From assembly GCF_001956315.1 (NCBI RefSeq), contig NZ_MOLY01000046.1:343653-407652 (forward strand): 64,000 bases of DNA, written 5' to 3'. This DNA is from Sphingomonas montana. GTDB taxonomy: Bacteria > Pseudomonadota > Alphaproteobacteria > Sphingomonadales > Sphingomonadaceae. The translations under genes were made by a program, and so were the position numbers. Positions 10,406-19,870 of the stretch are shown here, piece by piece (the stretch's first letter is position 1; each line of letters begins with the position of its first letter). Below the pieces are notes generated by a model, which was not told the DNA's origin, made no database searches, and was given only the letters and a program-made list of their open reading frames with translations.

Positions 10406-11387
10406 AGGCGGGTGCAGACCGCTTACCGGGGGGCGCTCCGTTACCCGGACCCGGAACGGCGAGGTAGGCGAGCCGCCGCATCTCGCGCCGCCCGCGCACG
10501 ACGGTATCGAGGATGACGCCGCAGAAGAAGGTCAGTACCGCGACGATGCTGAGCCCGGTCGAGAGGATGGCGGTGGGCAGGCGCGGCACCAGCCCGGTTT
10601 CCATGTAAGTCAGCACGAGCGGGATCGCGAGCAGGACGGCGAGCGCGGCCAGCGACGCGCCGATGCCGCCGAAGAAGAGCACGGGCCGTTCGATCCGGAA
10701 CAGCGTGAGGATGGTCGACAGGATGCGCCACCCGTCGCGGTAGGTGGCGAGTTTGGATTCGGAGCCTTCGGGCCGCGCGCCATAGGCGGTCATGACTTCC
10801 GCCACCGGCATACGCAGCTCGAGTGCGTGGACGCTGATCTCGGTTTCGATCTCGAACCCGGCGCTCAGGACGGGGAAGCTTTTCACGAACCGCCGGGAAA
10901 AGACGCGGTAGCCAGACAGGATGTCGCCGAAGCTGCGCCCGAAAAGCCGGGCGAGCATGCCGGTAAGGACCGCGTTGCCGAGCCGGTGGCCGCGGCGATA
11001 GGCGGCCTCCACCTCCGACCGGCGCGCGCCGACGACCATGTCGAGCCGTTCGTCGAGCAGGCGCTGGACCAGTGCGGGGGCGGCGGCGGCGTCGTAGGTC
11101 TCGTCACCGTCGGCCATGACGTAGATGTCGGCATCCACATCGGCGAACATGCGGCGGACGACATGGCCCTTGCCCTGCATCCGTTCAACGCGGACCTCCG
11201 CCCCCGCCGCGCGCGCCACGGCGGCGGTGCGATCGGTGCTGTTATTGTCGTAGACATAGACCGTGGCGGTGGGCAGCGCGGCGCGGAAGGCGGCAACCGT
11301 GCGGGCGATCGCCGCTTCTTCGTTGTAGCAGGGCAGGATCACAGCGATGCTGGGGGCGGAGGCCGTAGCGGACATGTCTTCACCCAT
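10401..11387 (-). CDS. Family 2 glycosyltransferase (DPM1/GtrB-like)
   Basis: A 328-residue membrane-associated GT-A fold enzyme likely to move a sugar from a nucleotide donor to polyprenyl phosphate. The nucleotide-binding start AVILPCYNEE is at about residues 15-24, the metal-binding DxD-like motif appears as MADGDETYD near 92, and a conserved LSGYRVFSRRF follows near 159. Two hydrophobic segments near the C-terminus (about residues 236-262 and 272-295) anchor it in the inner membrane. It sits between tig and clpP; the clpP -35 candidate overlaps its stop. The sugar and acceptor are unknown. Confidence 0.85.
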   Translation of the reverse strand: MGEDMSATASAPSIAVILPCYNEEAAIARTVAAFRAALPTATVYVYDNNSTDRTAAVARAAGAEVRVERMQGKGHVVRRMFADVDADIYVMADGDETYDAAAAPALVQRLLDERLDMVVGARRSEVEAAYRRGHRLGNAVLTGMLARLFGRSFGDILSGYRVFSRRFVKSFPVLSAGFEIETEISVHALELRMPVAEVMTAYGARPEGSESKLATYRDGWRILSTILTLFRIERPVLFFGGIGASLAALAVLLAIPLVLTYMETGLVPRLPTAILSTGLSIVAVLTFFCGVILDTVVRGRREMRRLAYLAVPGPGNGAPPGKRSAPAS

Positions 11388-11455
11388 AGCCGCTGTTGGT
11401 TAAGGACGCACAGTCCCGTGCGTGTGCGCGACCGGTAACTTCCGTCCCCCGCCTC

Positions 11456-11482
11456 GTCATCCCGGATCAAGTCCGGGATGAC
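11456..11482. repeat. Perfect palindrome, REP family A
   Basis: GTCATCCCGGA and TCCGGGATGAC flank the loop TCAAG, an 11-base perfect stem just after the trigger factor stop (tig is on the minus strand). It may help end tig transcription. The same core is found at 20936, 33334 and 56833. Confidence 0.8.
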
Positions 11483-11500
11483 GGGGGATGAGGGAGTGGA

Positions 11501-13111
11501 TCAGCCTTCGGTCGGCTCGGTGGTTTCGGTCGCTTCGGACGCTTGGGCCTTCGGCTTCTTGGCGCGCGGCTTCTTGACCGGGGCGTCGGCGGCGACGGTG
11601 CCTTCGGCGTCTTCGGCCGACTGCGGCGCAGCTTCGGTCACCTGGGTTTCGGCGGCGACCGGAGCGCCGGCGTCGTTATGGTCGTGATCGCCGTGATCGT
11701 GGCCATGGTCATGGTCATGCCCGGCGTCGTCATGGTCGTGATCGCAATCCGGGCCGTGGACGTGCGGCTGGCCAAGATTGTCGGCGTCCGCCTCGATCTC
11801 GGACTCCAGTTCGGCACGTTCGACGGTGCGGTCGGTGATCTCGGCGCGTTCGAACAGGAAGTCGACGACCTTGTCCTCGTACAGCGGGGCGCGCAGCTGG
11901 GCTGCGGCCATCGGGTCCTGCTGGACATACTGGATGAAGCGCTTCTGGTCCTCGCCGCGATACTGCTGCGCGGCCTGGGCGATCAGGCGGTTCATCTCGG
12001 GCTGGCTGACCTCGACACCGTTGCGCTGGCCGATTTCCGACAGGAGAAGCCCGAGGCGGACGCGGCGGACGGCGATGGCGCGGTAGTCCTCGCGGTCGCC
12101 TTCCAGCTCGGCGCGGGCGGCCTCCGGGTCTTCCTCGTGGCTCGCTTCATGATCGAGCTGACGCCAGATCTGCTCGAATTCGGCCTCCACCATCGATGGC
12201 GGCACGTCGAAGTCGTGAGCGTCGGCGAGCTGGTCGAGCAGCTTGCGCTTCATGTGGGTGCGGGTGAGGCCGTTCAGCTCCTGCTCGACCTGACCCTTCA
12301 GCAAGCCACGCAGCTGTTCCATGCTCTCGAGCCCGAGCGACTTGGCGAAATCCTCGTCCGCGGCGGCTTCCTTGGGGACCTGGATCTTCGTGACGGTGAC
12401 GTCGAAGGTCGCGGGCTTACCCTTGAGGTAGGCGACATTATAATCGTCCGGGAAGGTGACGTTCAGCGTGCGGCTCTCGCCCGCCTTGACGCCTTCGAGG
12501 CCGGATTCGAAACCAGGGATGAGCCGGCCGGAGCCGAGTTCGACCGACATGTCGGACCCGGTGCCGCCGTCGAACGGCTCGCCATCGACCTTGCCGACGA
12601 AGTCCATGACGACCAGGTCGCCCTCGACCGCGGGGTGGCCTTCCATCGCGTCGTCGAAGCTCTTCTGCTGGCCGGCAAGGCGGCGGACCTGCGCGTCGAT
12701 CTCGTCGTCGGTCGGCTCGACCGTCAGGCGTTCCAGCTTCAGCCCTTCGATCTGCGGTTCCGGCACGTCGGGCAGGATTTCGAGCGTGACGTTGAGCGCG
12801 GCATCCTTGCCGGGTTCGTAGCCATCGACCAGTTCGACCGCGGGCTGCATCGCCGGGCGAAGGCGCTGTTCGGCCATCAACGCCTGCACGCCGTCGCGAA
12901 CGGCGGCGTCGAGCGCCTGCTGTTCAAGCGCCGGGCCGTGCATCTTGCGGACCAGGTTGGCGGGCACCTTGCCGGGGCGGAAGCCGGGCATGCGGATGGT
13001 GGGGGCGGCCTGCTTGATCTCCGCATCGACCCGCTTGGCGATGTCGGCGGCGGGGATGGTGAGCGTGTAGGCGCGCTTGAGGCCCTCGTTCAGCGTCTCG
13101 ACAGTCTGCAT
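11501..13111 (-). CDS. tig: Trigger factor with histidine-rich C-terminal extension
   Basis: A 536-residue ribosome-bound chaperone and prolyl isomerase. The N-terminal ribosome-binding domain contains the signature GFRPGKVP (about residues 43-50); the FKBP-like domain includes GDLVVMDFVGKVDGEPF; a C-terminal chaperone domain follows. Typical proteins have about 430-450 residues. Here an extra tail of roughly 90 residues adds a His/Asp-rich block (HDHDDAGHDHDHGHDHGDHD, near residue 450-475) and then an Ala/Lys/Thr-rich end with KKPRAKKPKA. The His block looks like a metal-binding tail. The ATG at 13111 was chosen over an upstream frame that runs into tRNA-Leu. Confidence 0.95.
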   Translation of the reverse strand: MQTVETLNEGLKRAYTLTIPAADIAKRVDAEIKQAAPTIRMPGFRPGKVPANLVRKMHGPALEQQALDAAVRDGVQALMAEQRLRPAMQPAVELVDGYEPGKDAALNVTLEILPDVPEPQIEGLKLERLTVEPTDDEIDAQVRRLAGQQKSFDDAMEGHPAVEGDLVVMDFVGKVDGEPFDGGTGSDMSVELGSGRLIPGFESGLEGVKAGESRTLNVTFPDDYNVAYLKGKPATFDVTVTKIQVPKEAAADEDFAKSLGLESMEQLRGLLKGQVEQELNGLTRTHMKRKLLDQLADAHDFDVPPSMVEAEFEQIWRQLDHEASHEEDPEAARAELEGDREDYRAIAVRRVRLGLLLSEIGQRNGVEVSQPEMNRLIAQAAQQYRGEDQKRFIQYVQQDPMAAAQLRAPLYEDKVVDFLFERAEITDRTVERAELESEIEADADNLGQPHVHGPDCDHDHDDAGHDHDHGHDHGDHDHNDAGAPVAAETQVTEAAPQSAEDAEGTVAADAPVKKPRAKKPKAQASEATETTEPTEG

Positions 13112-13174
13112 CGATGTTCTCGTTCTTTCTCGGAATGTCGTCCGGGGAGGCACTCCACCCGTACGGGGCGGAGA

Positions 13175-13259
13175 TGGTGCGGGCGAAGGGACTCGAACCC
13201 CCACATCTTGCGATACTTGGACCTAAACCAAGCGCGTCTACCAATTCCGCCACGCCCGC
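13175..13259 (-). tRNA. tRNA-Leu (anticodon TAG)
   Basis: The minus strand gives a class II tRNA with acceptor GCGGGCG/CGCCCGC, D arm GGCGGAATTGGTAGACGC, anticodon loop TTTAGGT (anticodon TAG), a long variable arm, T arm GGTTCGAGTCC and an encoded CCA. Confidence 0.95.
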
Positions 13260-13394
13260 ATGAGGCCCGGTCGGCGGGGCATATAACAGGGAAGGCCTGC
13301 CAAGCAAGCACGCAGACTCCGGTGGGTGCCGACGTGGACCCGGCGGGCGGGCGGTGCGTTCGGGTAGGGCAAGTATCCAACGAGGAGACAGACC

Positions 13395-13595
13395 ATGGCG
13401 ACCGATCCGAACCAGACGCCGGACAGCCCGCCCGCCGGCCCCGACGACGCGCCAGACCAGTTCGCGCCCGGAGCGACGCCGAAGCAGGACGATCCCGACG
13501 CGGGGCAGTCGCCGATGGAGGATCCGGGCAGCGACGGCGGTACCGGTGGTACGGGCGGCACGACCGGTCCGCAGGATCACGACGTCACATCGTGA
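13395..13595 (+). CDS. Small Asp/Pro/Gly-rich hypothetical protein
   Basis: A 66-residue acidic, low-complexity protein (many Pro, Asp and Gly, with GGTGGTGG near residues 48-55) with no membrane segment. AGGAGA lies at a good distance before the ATG. Its TGA overlaps the GTG start of the next gene by GTGA, so translation of the two is probably coupled. No known domain; likely disordered. Confidence 0.65.
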   Translation: MATDPNQTPDSPPAGPDDAPDQFAPGATPKQDDPDAGQSPMEDPGSDGGTGGTGGTTGPQDHDVTS

Positions 13596-14506
13596 CGGCG
13601 GCAGAGCAGGCGGCCGGGCAGTCGGACGCCGGCGACGTGGTGATCGCATCGTCCGGGCTGGTCGTCACGATCAGTCCGGACGGCGCGGAGTTGCAACGCA
13701 TCGTCGACGACGCCGGCCGCGACCTGTTGTGGGATGGCGACCCCGCGTTCTGGACCGGGCGCGCCCCGTTGCTGTTCCCGATCGTCGGGGGCCTGGAGGG
13801 CGGTACGTACCGGGTCGACGGCGCGCGCTACGCCTTGCCGAAGCATGGCTTTGCCCGGACGAGCCGGTTCGAAACGATGGAATGCGGGGCGGATTTCGCC
13901 CGGTTCCGGCTGACCGATTCGGATGCGACGCGGGCGGTCTATCCGTTCGCGTTCATGCTCGACATCCTGTTTACGGTGGCGGGCGACCGGCTGGACATGG
14001 TCGCGACGCTGACCAACCCTGGAAAAGTCGTGTTGCCGGCGTCGTTCGGCTTCCATCCGGCATTGCGCTGGCCGCTGCCCTATGGGGCGGGCCGGGCGGA
14101 TCATGTCGTGCGGTTCGACCGGCCGGAGCCGGAACCGGTGCGCACCGTGACGCCGGCCGGGCTGATCGCGGCGGAGCCGCTATCTTCTCCGGTCGAAGGG
14201 AATCTACTGGTGCTGCGCGACGAGCTGTTCGCGGTGGATGCGGTGATCTTCGACCGGTTGCAGAGCAGGGGCCTCTGGTACGGCAGCGCGGGCGGGACGG
14301 GCGTGCGCGTGGATTTCGAAGACATGCCGGACCTGGGCATCTGGACCAAGCCGGGGGCGGGCTATCTGTGCATCGAGCCGTGGCAGGGAATGGCGGACCC
14401 GGATGGATATGCGGGGGATTTTCGCGAGAAGCCGGGGGTGGTCGAGGTCGCGCCGGGTGGATCGCGGCAGTTTGCGATGCGTATGGAGTTCGGGGTGCGT
14501 GCCTGA
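13592..14506 (+). CDS. Aldose 1-epimerase family protein
   Basis: A 304-residue protein of the galactose mutarotase-like fold. It contains LLFPIVGGL, the active-site-type ALPKHGFAR (His near residue 89) and FGFHPALRWPL (His near residue 153), and the C-terminal CIEPWQGMAD, the pattern of the YeaD/LacX-like branch of the family. The GTG at 13592 overlaps the stop of the upstream 66-residue gene. Expected to act on sugar anomers in the cytoplasm, but YeaD-type proteins have few tested substrates. Confidence 0.85.
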   Translation: MTAAEQAAGQSDAGDVVIASSGLVVTISPDGAELQRIVDDAGRDLLWDGDPAFWTGRAPLLFPIVGGLEGGTYRVDGARYALPKHGFARTSRFETMECGADFARFRLTDSDATRAVYPFAFMLDILFTVAGDRLDMVATLTNPGKVVLPASFGFHPALRWPLPYGAGRADHVVRFDRPEPEPVRTVTPAGLIAAEPLSSPVEGNLLVLRDELFAVDAVIFDRLQSRGLWYGSAGGTGVRVDFEDMPDLGIWTKPGAGYLCIEPWQGMADPDGYAGDFREKPGVVEVAPGGSRQFAMRMEFGVRA

Positions 14507-14602
14507 GCGGCGTTTAGCGGGGGCTGTTGGTTTCTCGACCTTGCTCGAAGGTCCCTAGACTTCGGTCGGGACGGGCGGGGCGGATTTTTCCGGTTTTGTT
14601 TA

Positions 14603-14650
14603 GTTCGAGCTTGGTGAAAACTCCGCACGGAGTTCTCGCCGGGTTCGAAC
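14603..14650. repeat. Hairpin repeat, family B
   Basis: GTTCGAGCTTGGTGAAAACTCCG, read as two shorter blocks, pairs imperfectly with CGGAGTTCTCGCCGGGTTCGAAC. It lies between the convergent epimerase-like gene and the YaiI gene and is followed by CAAACGGGG as in other copies. A related TCGA-rich stretch is at 14535-14575. Confidence 0.55.
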
Positions 14651-14675
14651 CAAACGGGGTGAGGCGCAAGACGGT

Positions 14676-15185
14676 TTAGATTGCGGGTGGCGCGGGAATG
14701 GTCGGCGGTGCCGCTCGCTGCTGCCGCTTCAGCTTCACCACCGCGCCGTCGAGTGCCTGGAGGAAGGCGGAGCGGTCGCGGGGCGAGAAGGGGGCGGGGC
14801 CGCCGGTGACGCTGCCCATGGCACGAAGGTCCGCCATCAGCGCGCGCATCGCGACGGCGCCGCCGATGCGGGCATGGTCGAACGGGCGGCCGTCCGGCCC
14901 CATGACGACAGCGCCGGCCTTTACGCAGCGTTCGGCCAGCAGGATGTCGGAGGTGACGACGATGCTGGTCGCGTCGCTACGGTCGGCGATCCAGTCGTCC
15001 GCCGCGTCGAAGCCGTCGCCGACGATCACGCGGGCGAACCCGGGTTCGACGGGCACGCGCAGCATCTGGTTGGCGACGACGCGAACGCCGACGCCGTGAC
15101 GGCGCGCGACGCGGTAGATTTCGTCCTTTACCGGGCAGGCATCGGCGTCGACCATGATGCAGGGCCGGGGCAGAGCCTCCGTCAC
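14676..15185 (-). CDS. YaiI/YqxD family protein (UPF0178, DUF188)
   Basis: A 169-residue protein. The PIN-like fold signature [17 protein letters not shown] is at about residues 11-27, followed by [13 protein letters not shown] and [10 protein letters not shown], all characteristic of UPF0178. Function of the family is not settled. It starts with GTG, overlapping the TGA of cysA by GTGA, so it is translated from the sulfate operon message. The C-terminus is Pro/Ala-rich. Confidence 0.9.
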   Translation of the reverse strand: MTEALPRPCIMVDADACPVKDEIYRVARRHGVGVRVVANQMLRVPVEPGFARVIVGDGFDAADDWIADRSDATSIVVTSDILLAERCVKAGAVVMGPDGRPFDHARIGGAVAMRALMADLRAMGSVTGGPAPFSPRDRSAFLQALDGAVVKLKRQQRAAPPTIPAPPAI

Positions 15186-16198
15186 GCCGGAAAGAGGCGG
15201 AACCGGGTGGGCGCCAAGTGGACGGTATCGCCAAGCGCGGCTGGCGAGGGCAGATCCGCCTCGAACGGCTTGTCGATACCGGCGACCTGCACCTCGACCC
15301 GCGTCAGGCCGTTCTTCGGCCGGGCGAGCAGCACGGTGGCGGGGATGCCGCCATCGGCCAAGACGACGTCATGTGGCCGGAACCAGGCGTGGGCCGCACC
15401 GTCCGCCACTGCCACGGGGCCGAGGTCGATCGTGCCGTACCAGGCGCGACCGGCGCGGACCGCGACCGGCAGGCAATTCGATTCGCCGACGAAACCGAAC
15501 ACGAAGGCGGAGGCCGGTCGGTCGTAGATGTCGGCGGGGGGTGCGACCTGTTCGATGACGCCATGGTCCATCACGACGACGCGGTCGGCGAGTTCGAGTG
15601 CCTCCTCCTGATCGTGCGTCACGAAGATCGACGTGAGGCCAAGCCGGTCGTGGAGGCCGCGCAGCCAGCGGCGGAGATCTTTGCGGACCTTGGCGTCGAG
15701 CGCGCCGAACGGTTCGTCGAGCAGCAGGAAGCGCGGTTCGACCGCGAGTGCGCGGGCGAGCGCGACACGCTGGCGCTGGCCGCCCGACAGTTGCGCGGGG
15801 TAGCGGCCGCCGAGGCCGGGGAGCTGGACGAGATCGAGCAGTTCGGCGACGCGGCGGGCGATCTCCGCCTTGGCCGGGCGGTCGCGACGCGGGCGAACGG
15901 TGAGGCCGAACGCGATGTTGTCGGCGATCGTCATGTGGCGGAACAGCGCATATTGCTGGAATACAAAACCGACGCCGCGTTCGGCCACCGGGCGGCCGGT
16001 GACGTCCTCGCCGTCGAAGGCGACCGTGCCCGCATCGGGAAACTCCAGCCCCGCGATGATCCGCAGCAGCGTGGTCTTGCCGGAGCCGGAGGGGCCAAGC
16101 AGCGCCAGGAACTCGCCCGGTTGCGCGTCGAGATCGATGCCGTGCAACGCGGCGAAACTGCCGAACGTCTTTCGCACGCCGGTAACGGTGATGCCCAT
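15182..16198 (-). CDS. cysA: Sulfate/thiosulfate ABC transporter ATP-binding protein
   Basis: A 338-residue ATPase that powers sulfate import with CysT and CysW. Walker [12 protein letters not shown] is near residue 36, the signature [15 protein letters not shown] near 133, Walker [13 protein letters not shown] near 153, and the switch His in [10 protein letters not shown] near 190. The C-terminal regulatory domain follows the residue 240 region ([11 protein letters not shown]), as in CysA. Its ATG shares one base with the cysW stop (TGATG). Genes upstream are cysW, cysT and the binding protein. Confidence 0.95.
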   Translation of the reverse strand: MGITVTGVRKTFGSFAALHGIDLDAQPGEFLALLGPSGSGKTTLLRIIAGLEFPDAGTVAFDGEDVTGRPVAERGVGFVFQQYALFRHMTIADNIAFGLTVRPRRDRPAKAEIARRVAELLDLVQLPGLGGRYPAQLSGGQRQRVALARALAVEPRFLLLDEPFGALDAKVRKDLRRWLRGLHDRLGLTSIFVTHDQEEALELADRVVVMDHGVIEQVAPPADIYDRPASAFVFGFVGESNCLPVAVRAGRAWYGTIDLGPVAVADGAAHAWFRPHDVVLADGGIPATVLLARPKNGLTRVEVQVAGIDKPFEADLPSPAALGDTVHLAPTRFRLFPA

Positions 16199-17010
16199 CA
16201 GTGTCCGATCCCCTGGATCTGGTCGCCGTAGCGCCATTCGAGCAGCGTCTTCACCACCAGAGTGACGAGCGCGAGCACCGCAAGCAGCGATGCGACCGCG
16301 AAGGCGCCGACGAAATTATATTCGGTGTAGAGGATTTCGACATGGAGCGGCATCGTGTTGGTCAGCCCGCGGATATGGCCCGACACGACCGATACCGCAC
16401 CGAATTCGCCCATGGCGCGCGCGTTGCAGAGCAGTACACCGTAGAGCAGGCCCCAGCGGATATTGGGCAGCGTGACATGCCAGAAGGTCTGCCAGCCGGT
16501 GGCACCCAGCGAGATGGCCGCTTCCTCGTCGTCGCGGCCCTGTTCCGCCATCAGCGGGATCAGTTCGCGTGCGACGAAGGGGAAGGTGACGAAGATCGTC
16601 GCGAGCACGATGCCGGGGACGGCGAAGATGATCTCCACCCCGTTCGCCTGAAGCCAGGGGCCGAACCAGCCGTTGATGCCGAACAGCAGCACGTAGATGA
16701 GCCCCGCTACGACCGGCGAGACGGAAAAGGGGAGGTCGATCAGCGTGATGAGCAGGCCCTTGCCGCGAAATTCGAACTTTGTGATGCACCAGGCCGCGAC
16801 GATGCCGAACACGATGTTGGCCGGCACGCTGATCGCCGCGACGAGGAGGGTCAGGCGCATCGCGGCCATGGCGTCCGGTTCGGCAAGCGCGCTCAGGAAG
16901 GTCGGGACGCCCTGCCGGAACGCTTCGACGAACACGGCGACGAACGGCATCAACACGAACAGGCCGAGGAAGGCGAGCGCGGCGGCGATCAGGGCAGCGC
17001 GGGTCATCAA
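16198..17010 (-). CDS. cysW: Sulfate ABC transporter permease CysW
   Basis: A 270-residue inner-membrane permease with about six hydrophobic segments. The EAA loop that docks on the ATPase is visible as [16 protein letters not shown] near residues 162-177, and [18 protein letters not shown] matches the CysW/CysT family. It overlaps cysT by ATGA at 17007-17010 and cysA by one base. Paired with CysT it forms the channel. Confidence 0.94.
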   Translation of the reverse strand: MMTRAALIAAALAFLGLFVLMPFVAVFVEAFRQGVPTFLSALAEPDAMAAMRLTLLVAAISVPANIVFGIVAAWCITKFEFRGKGLLITLIDLPFSVSPVVAGLIYVLLFGINGWFGPWLQANGVEIIFAVPGIVLATIFVTFPFVARELIPLMAEQGRDDEEAAISLGATGWQTFWHVTLPNIRWGLLYGVLLCNARAMGEFGAVSVVSGHIRGLTNTMPLHVEILYTEYNFVGAFAVASLLAVLALVTLVVKTLLEWRYGDQIQGIGH

Positions 17011-17834
17011 CGCTCCATGCGGCGGCGGCGCCAGACCTGCAACAGGTTCACGGCGAGCAACATCGCGAAGGCGAGCAGCAGCATGACCGTCGCGATCGCG
17101 GTGGCGCCGGCATAGTCATATTGTTCGAGCTGCGTCACGATCAGCAGCGGGGCGATCTCGGTCTTGTACGGCAGGTTGCCGGCGATGAAGATGACCGAGC
17201 CATATTCGCCGACGCCGCGCGCGAAGGCGAGCGCGAAGCCGGTCAGGAGCGCGGGGCCGATCGCGGGCAGGATGACGCGGCGGAAGATGGTGAAGCGGCC
17301 GGCACCGAGCGAGGCGGCGGCCTCCTCCAGATCGCGTCCGACATCCTCAAGCACCGGTTCGACCGAGCGCACGACGAAGGGGAGGCCGACGAAGACGAGC
17401 GCGATCGTAACGCCGAGCGAGGTATAGGCGACCTTGATTCCGAGCGGGGCGAGATACTGGCCGATCCAGCCGTCCGTCGCCCAGAGTGCGGTGAGCGCGA
17501 TGCCAGCGACCGCGGTGGGAAGCGCGAAGGGCAGGTCGACGATCGCCGACACGAACCGCCGGCCGACGAAGCGGTAGCGGACAAGCACCCAGGCGACGAG
17601 CATGCCGAACACCGCGTTGACCGCGGCGGCGGCGAGTGCCGCGCCAAAGCTCAGCCGGTAGGCGGCGACCGCGCGTTCGGAAAAGGCGACGCGCGCGAAG
17701 TCGGCGGGCCCCATGCCGGCGGATTTGAGGAACACGGTCGACAGCGGGATCAGCACGACGATCGAAAGATAGGCGAGGGTCAGGCCGAAAGTCAGGCCGA
17801 AGCCGGGCAGGACCGAGCGCTTGAGGCGGGTCAT
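17007..17834 (-). CDS. cysT: Sulfate ABC transporter permease CysT (CysU)
   Basis: A 275-residue inner-membrane permease. The start [20 protein letters not shown] is typical of CysT. The EAA loop is [19 protein letters not shown] near residues 168-186, and [17 protein letters not shown] is the conserved stretch after it. It is separated from the upstream binding-protein gene by 148 bases containing a strong hairpin and overlaps cysW by ATGA. Confidence 0.94.
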   Translation of the reverse strand: MTRLKRSVLPGFGLTFGLTLAYLSIVVLIPLSTVFLKSAGMGPADFARVAFSERAVAAYRLSFGAALAAAAVNAVFGMLVAWVLVRYRFVGRRFVSAIVDLPFALPTAVAGIALTALWATDGWIGQYLAPLGIKVAYTSLGVTIALVFVGLPFVVRSVEPVLEDVGRDLEEAAASLGAGRFTIFRRVILPAIGPALLTGFALAFARGVGEYGSVIFIAGNLPYKTEIAPLLIVTQLEQYDYAGATAIATVMLLLAFAMLLAVNLLQVWRRRRMER

Positions 17835-17894
17835 GTTGCTGGCCAGCGTCTGTGGTCGGTTCTCGACGGGCGTGTGTCGACTACGCTCGACACT

Positions 17895-17954
17895 GCTCGA
17901 ACCGAACGGGGTGTGTGGGGTAACGCCACAAACCCAAAGCCGTTCGGTTCGAGC
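17895..17954. repeat. Hairpin repeat in the sulfate operon, family B
   Basis: GCTCGAACCGAACGG at 17895-17909 pairs perfectly with CCGTTCGGTTCGAGC at 17940-17954; the loop itself has a partial inverted repeat. It lies between the binding-protein gene and cysT and could stabilise the 3' end of the upstream message or reduce read-through. Related copies are at 38572 and 52601. Confidence 0.75.
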
Positions 17955-17982
17955 CTGTCGAGAATCCTGGGCATCTGGACGT

Positions 17983-19008
17983 TCAGCGCCCGTTCGGGCG
18001 GTAGATGGCGTCGAAGGTGCCGCCGTCGGCGAAGTGGGTCGCCTGCGCCTTGCGCCAGCCGCCGAAGTCGCCGTCGATCGTCAGCAGCTTGGTCTGCGGG
18101 AATGTGGCGGCGTAGCGCGCGGCGACGGTCGCGTCGCGCGGGCGGTAGTGTGCCTTGGCGATGAGATCCTGCGCGGCGGGGGTGTAGAGGAAGTCGAGAT
18201 AGGCCTTGGACACAGCGGCGGTGCCGTGGCGCTGCGCGTTGGCATCGACCACTGCGACGGGCGGTTCGGCCAGGATCGAGACGGTGGGCACGACGATGTC
18301 GAACTTGCCGCGGCCCATTTCATCGCGCGCGAGCATCGCCTCATTCTCCCACGCGAGCAGCACGTCGCCCAGACCACGTTCCGCGAATGTGGTGGTGGAA
18401 CCGCGCGCGCCGGAGTCGAGCACGGGCACGTTCTTGTAGAGCCGCGTGACATAGTCGCGTGCGGCGGCATCCGACCCACCCGTCTTACGGCCGTAACCCC
18501 AGGCAGCGAGGTAGTTCCAGCGCGCGCCGCCCGACGTCTTGGGGTTCGGCGTGATGACCGACACGCCGGGCTTCACCAGATCGGCCCAGTCGCGGATCTT
18601 CTTCGGGTTGCCCTTGCGGACAAGGAACACGATCGTCGAATAATAAGGCGCGCTGTGGTCGGGCAGTTTCGCCTGCCAGTCCTGTGCGAGCAGCTTGCGG
18701 TCGGCAAGAATGTCGATGTCATAGGCGAGCGCCAGCGTGACGACGTCGGCCTCCAGCCCGTCGGCGACCGAGCGCGCCTGCTTGCCGGAGCCGCCATGGC
18801 TCATGCGGATCGACAGCGGCTTGCCGGTCTTGGCCTTCCAGTCGGCGATGAAGGCGGCGTTGATGCCGCGGTAGAGTTCGCGCGTCGGATCGTAGCTGAC
18901 GTTCAGCAGTGTCGTGCCGTCCGCAGTGCCGCCGCCGGAGCAGCCGGGCAATGCGGCGAGCGCTGCCAGCGTCAGCGCGATCGTCAGGCTGCCTTTGATC
19001 GGTCGCAT
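17983..19008 (-). CDS. Sulfate-binding periplasmic lipoprotein (Sbp/CysP family)
   Basis: A 341-residue solute-binding protein. The signal peptide ends in a lipobox, LPGC, with Cys23 as the lipidation site, which is unusual because classic Sbp is soluble. Family motifs include [15 protein letters not shown] near residue 36, [15 protein letters not shown] near 70 and [19 protein letters not shown] near 156. It is the second gene of a likely transcript headed by an Rrf2 regulator, with cysTWA behind. Sulfate versus thiosulfate preference cannot be told. Confidence 0.93.
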   Translation of the reverse strand: MRPIKGSLTIALTLAALAALPGCSGGGTADGTTLLNVSYDPTRELYRGINAAFIADWKAKTGKPLSIRMSHGGSGKQARSVADGLEADVVTLALAYDIDILADRKLLAQDWQAKLPDHSAPYYSTIVFLVRKGNPKKIRDWADLVKPGVSVITPNPKTSGGARWNYLAAWGYGRKTGGSDAAARDYVTRLYKNVPVLDSGARGSTTTFAERGLGDVLLAWENEAMLARDEMGRGKFDIVVPTVSILAEPPVAVVDANAQRHGTAAVSKAYLDFLYTPAAQDLIAKAHYRPRDATVAARYAATFPQTKLLTIDGDFGGWRKAQATHFADGGTFDAIYRPNGR

Positions 19009-19079
19009 CTTCGAAAATCCCTTTTCGTGCTGTTATTCCGCGCACGCGCCGCTTGGCCAACAGGCAAAACTGTCAGCGA

Positions 19080-19553
19080 TCAAACCATAAGCTTTTCGAT
19101 GGGCGTTTGATCCGCTGCCGACGGATCCCCCGCAAGCTGATCCACCGCCAGCCGATCCGACAGCCGGATGCGATCGAGGATGTTGGCGGTTTCGTCGCGC
19201 ACGGTGAGCATGACGGCGCGCAGGCGGCACCCGGCCTCGTCCACGCAATTGACGCAGGGTTCGTGGTTCAGCCGGCTGGCGCAGGGGACGAGCGCCAGCG
19301 AACCGCGCGTCAACCGGACGATATCGCCATAGGTTATGTCCTGCGGCGGGCGGGCGAGCCAGTAGCCGCCGACCTTTCCGCGCATCGTTTCGACCAGACC
19401 GGCGCGTTTCATTTCCGACAGGATGACGGTCAGGAACTTGGCGGGAATATTCTGCGCCGCGACGATTTCGGTCAACTGCACCGGGCCTTCGCCATAGCGG
19501 TCGGCAAGATGCTGGAGCGCGCGGGCGGCATAGCGAGTACGTTGGGACAGCAT
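19080..19553 (-). CDS. Rrf2 family transcriptional regulator
   Basis: A 157-residue winged-helix regulator. The N-terminal helix-turn-helix begins MLSQRTRYAARALQHLA and includes IPAKFLTVILSEMKRAGLV; the wing follows as RGKVGGYWLA. Four Cys at 91, 100, 103 and 109 could hold an Fe-S cluster, though Rrf2 proteins normally use three Cys plus another ligand. It ends 71 bases before the sulfate-binding gene on the same strand, so it may control the sulfate operon, in the way CymR controls sulfur genes in Firmicutes. This link is inferred from position. Confidence 0.87.
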   Translation of the reverse strand: MLSQRTRYAARALQHLADRYGEGPVQLTEIVAAQNIPAKFLTVILSEMKRAGLVETMRGKVGGYWLARPPQDITYGDIVRLTRGSLALVPCASRLNHEPCVNCVDEAGCRLRAVMLTVRDETANILDRIRLSDRLAVDQLAGDPSAADQTPIEKLMV

Positions 19554-19672
19554 GTGCTTGTCTATCTAGGCGGTCGGCTTTGGTAAGCCAAGCGGCCAGC
19601 TTGCGTTTCGCGAGCGGCAGATGTAGGGCGCGTGGACGGCAGGCTGCGATCATGCGGTCCTGCCGGCGATGT

Positions 19673-19750
19673 GGCGGCCATAGCTCAATTGGTTAGAGCG
19701 CCGGTTTGTGGTACCGGAGGTTGCGGGTTCAATCCCCGTTGGCCGCCCCA
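19673..19750 (+). tRNA. tRNA-His (anticodon GTG)
   Basis: Cloverleaf with the His-specific extra G at the 5' end paired with C73, D arm AGCTCAATTGGTTAGAGC, anticodon loop TTTGTGG (anticodon GTG), T arm GGGTTCAATCCCC and encoded CCA. Confidence 0.95.
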
Positions 19751-19870
19751 TTTTCCCCGATATCGTTCCAATATCAGGCGTCCCGATCCGCGCGATTTTG
19801 GGCTGGTATCGCGTGCGTCCGAACATTATTGCCGGTGTCCGTAATAAAATGTCGCGTGAGGATATCGGCC

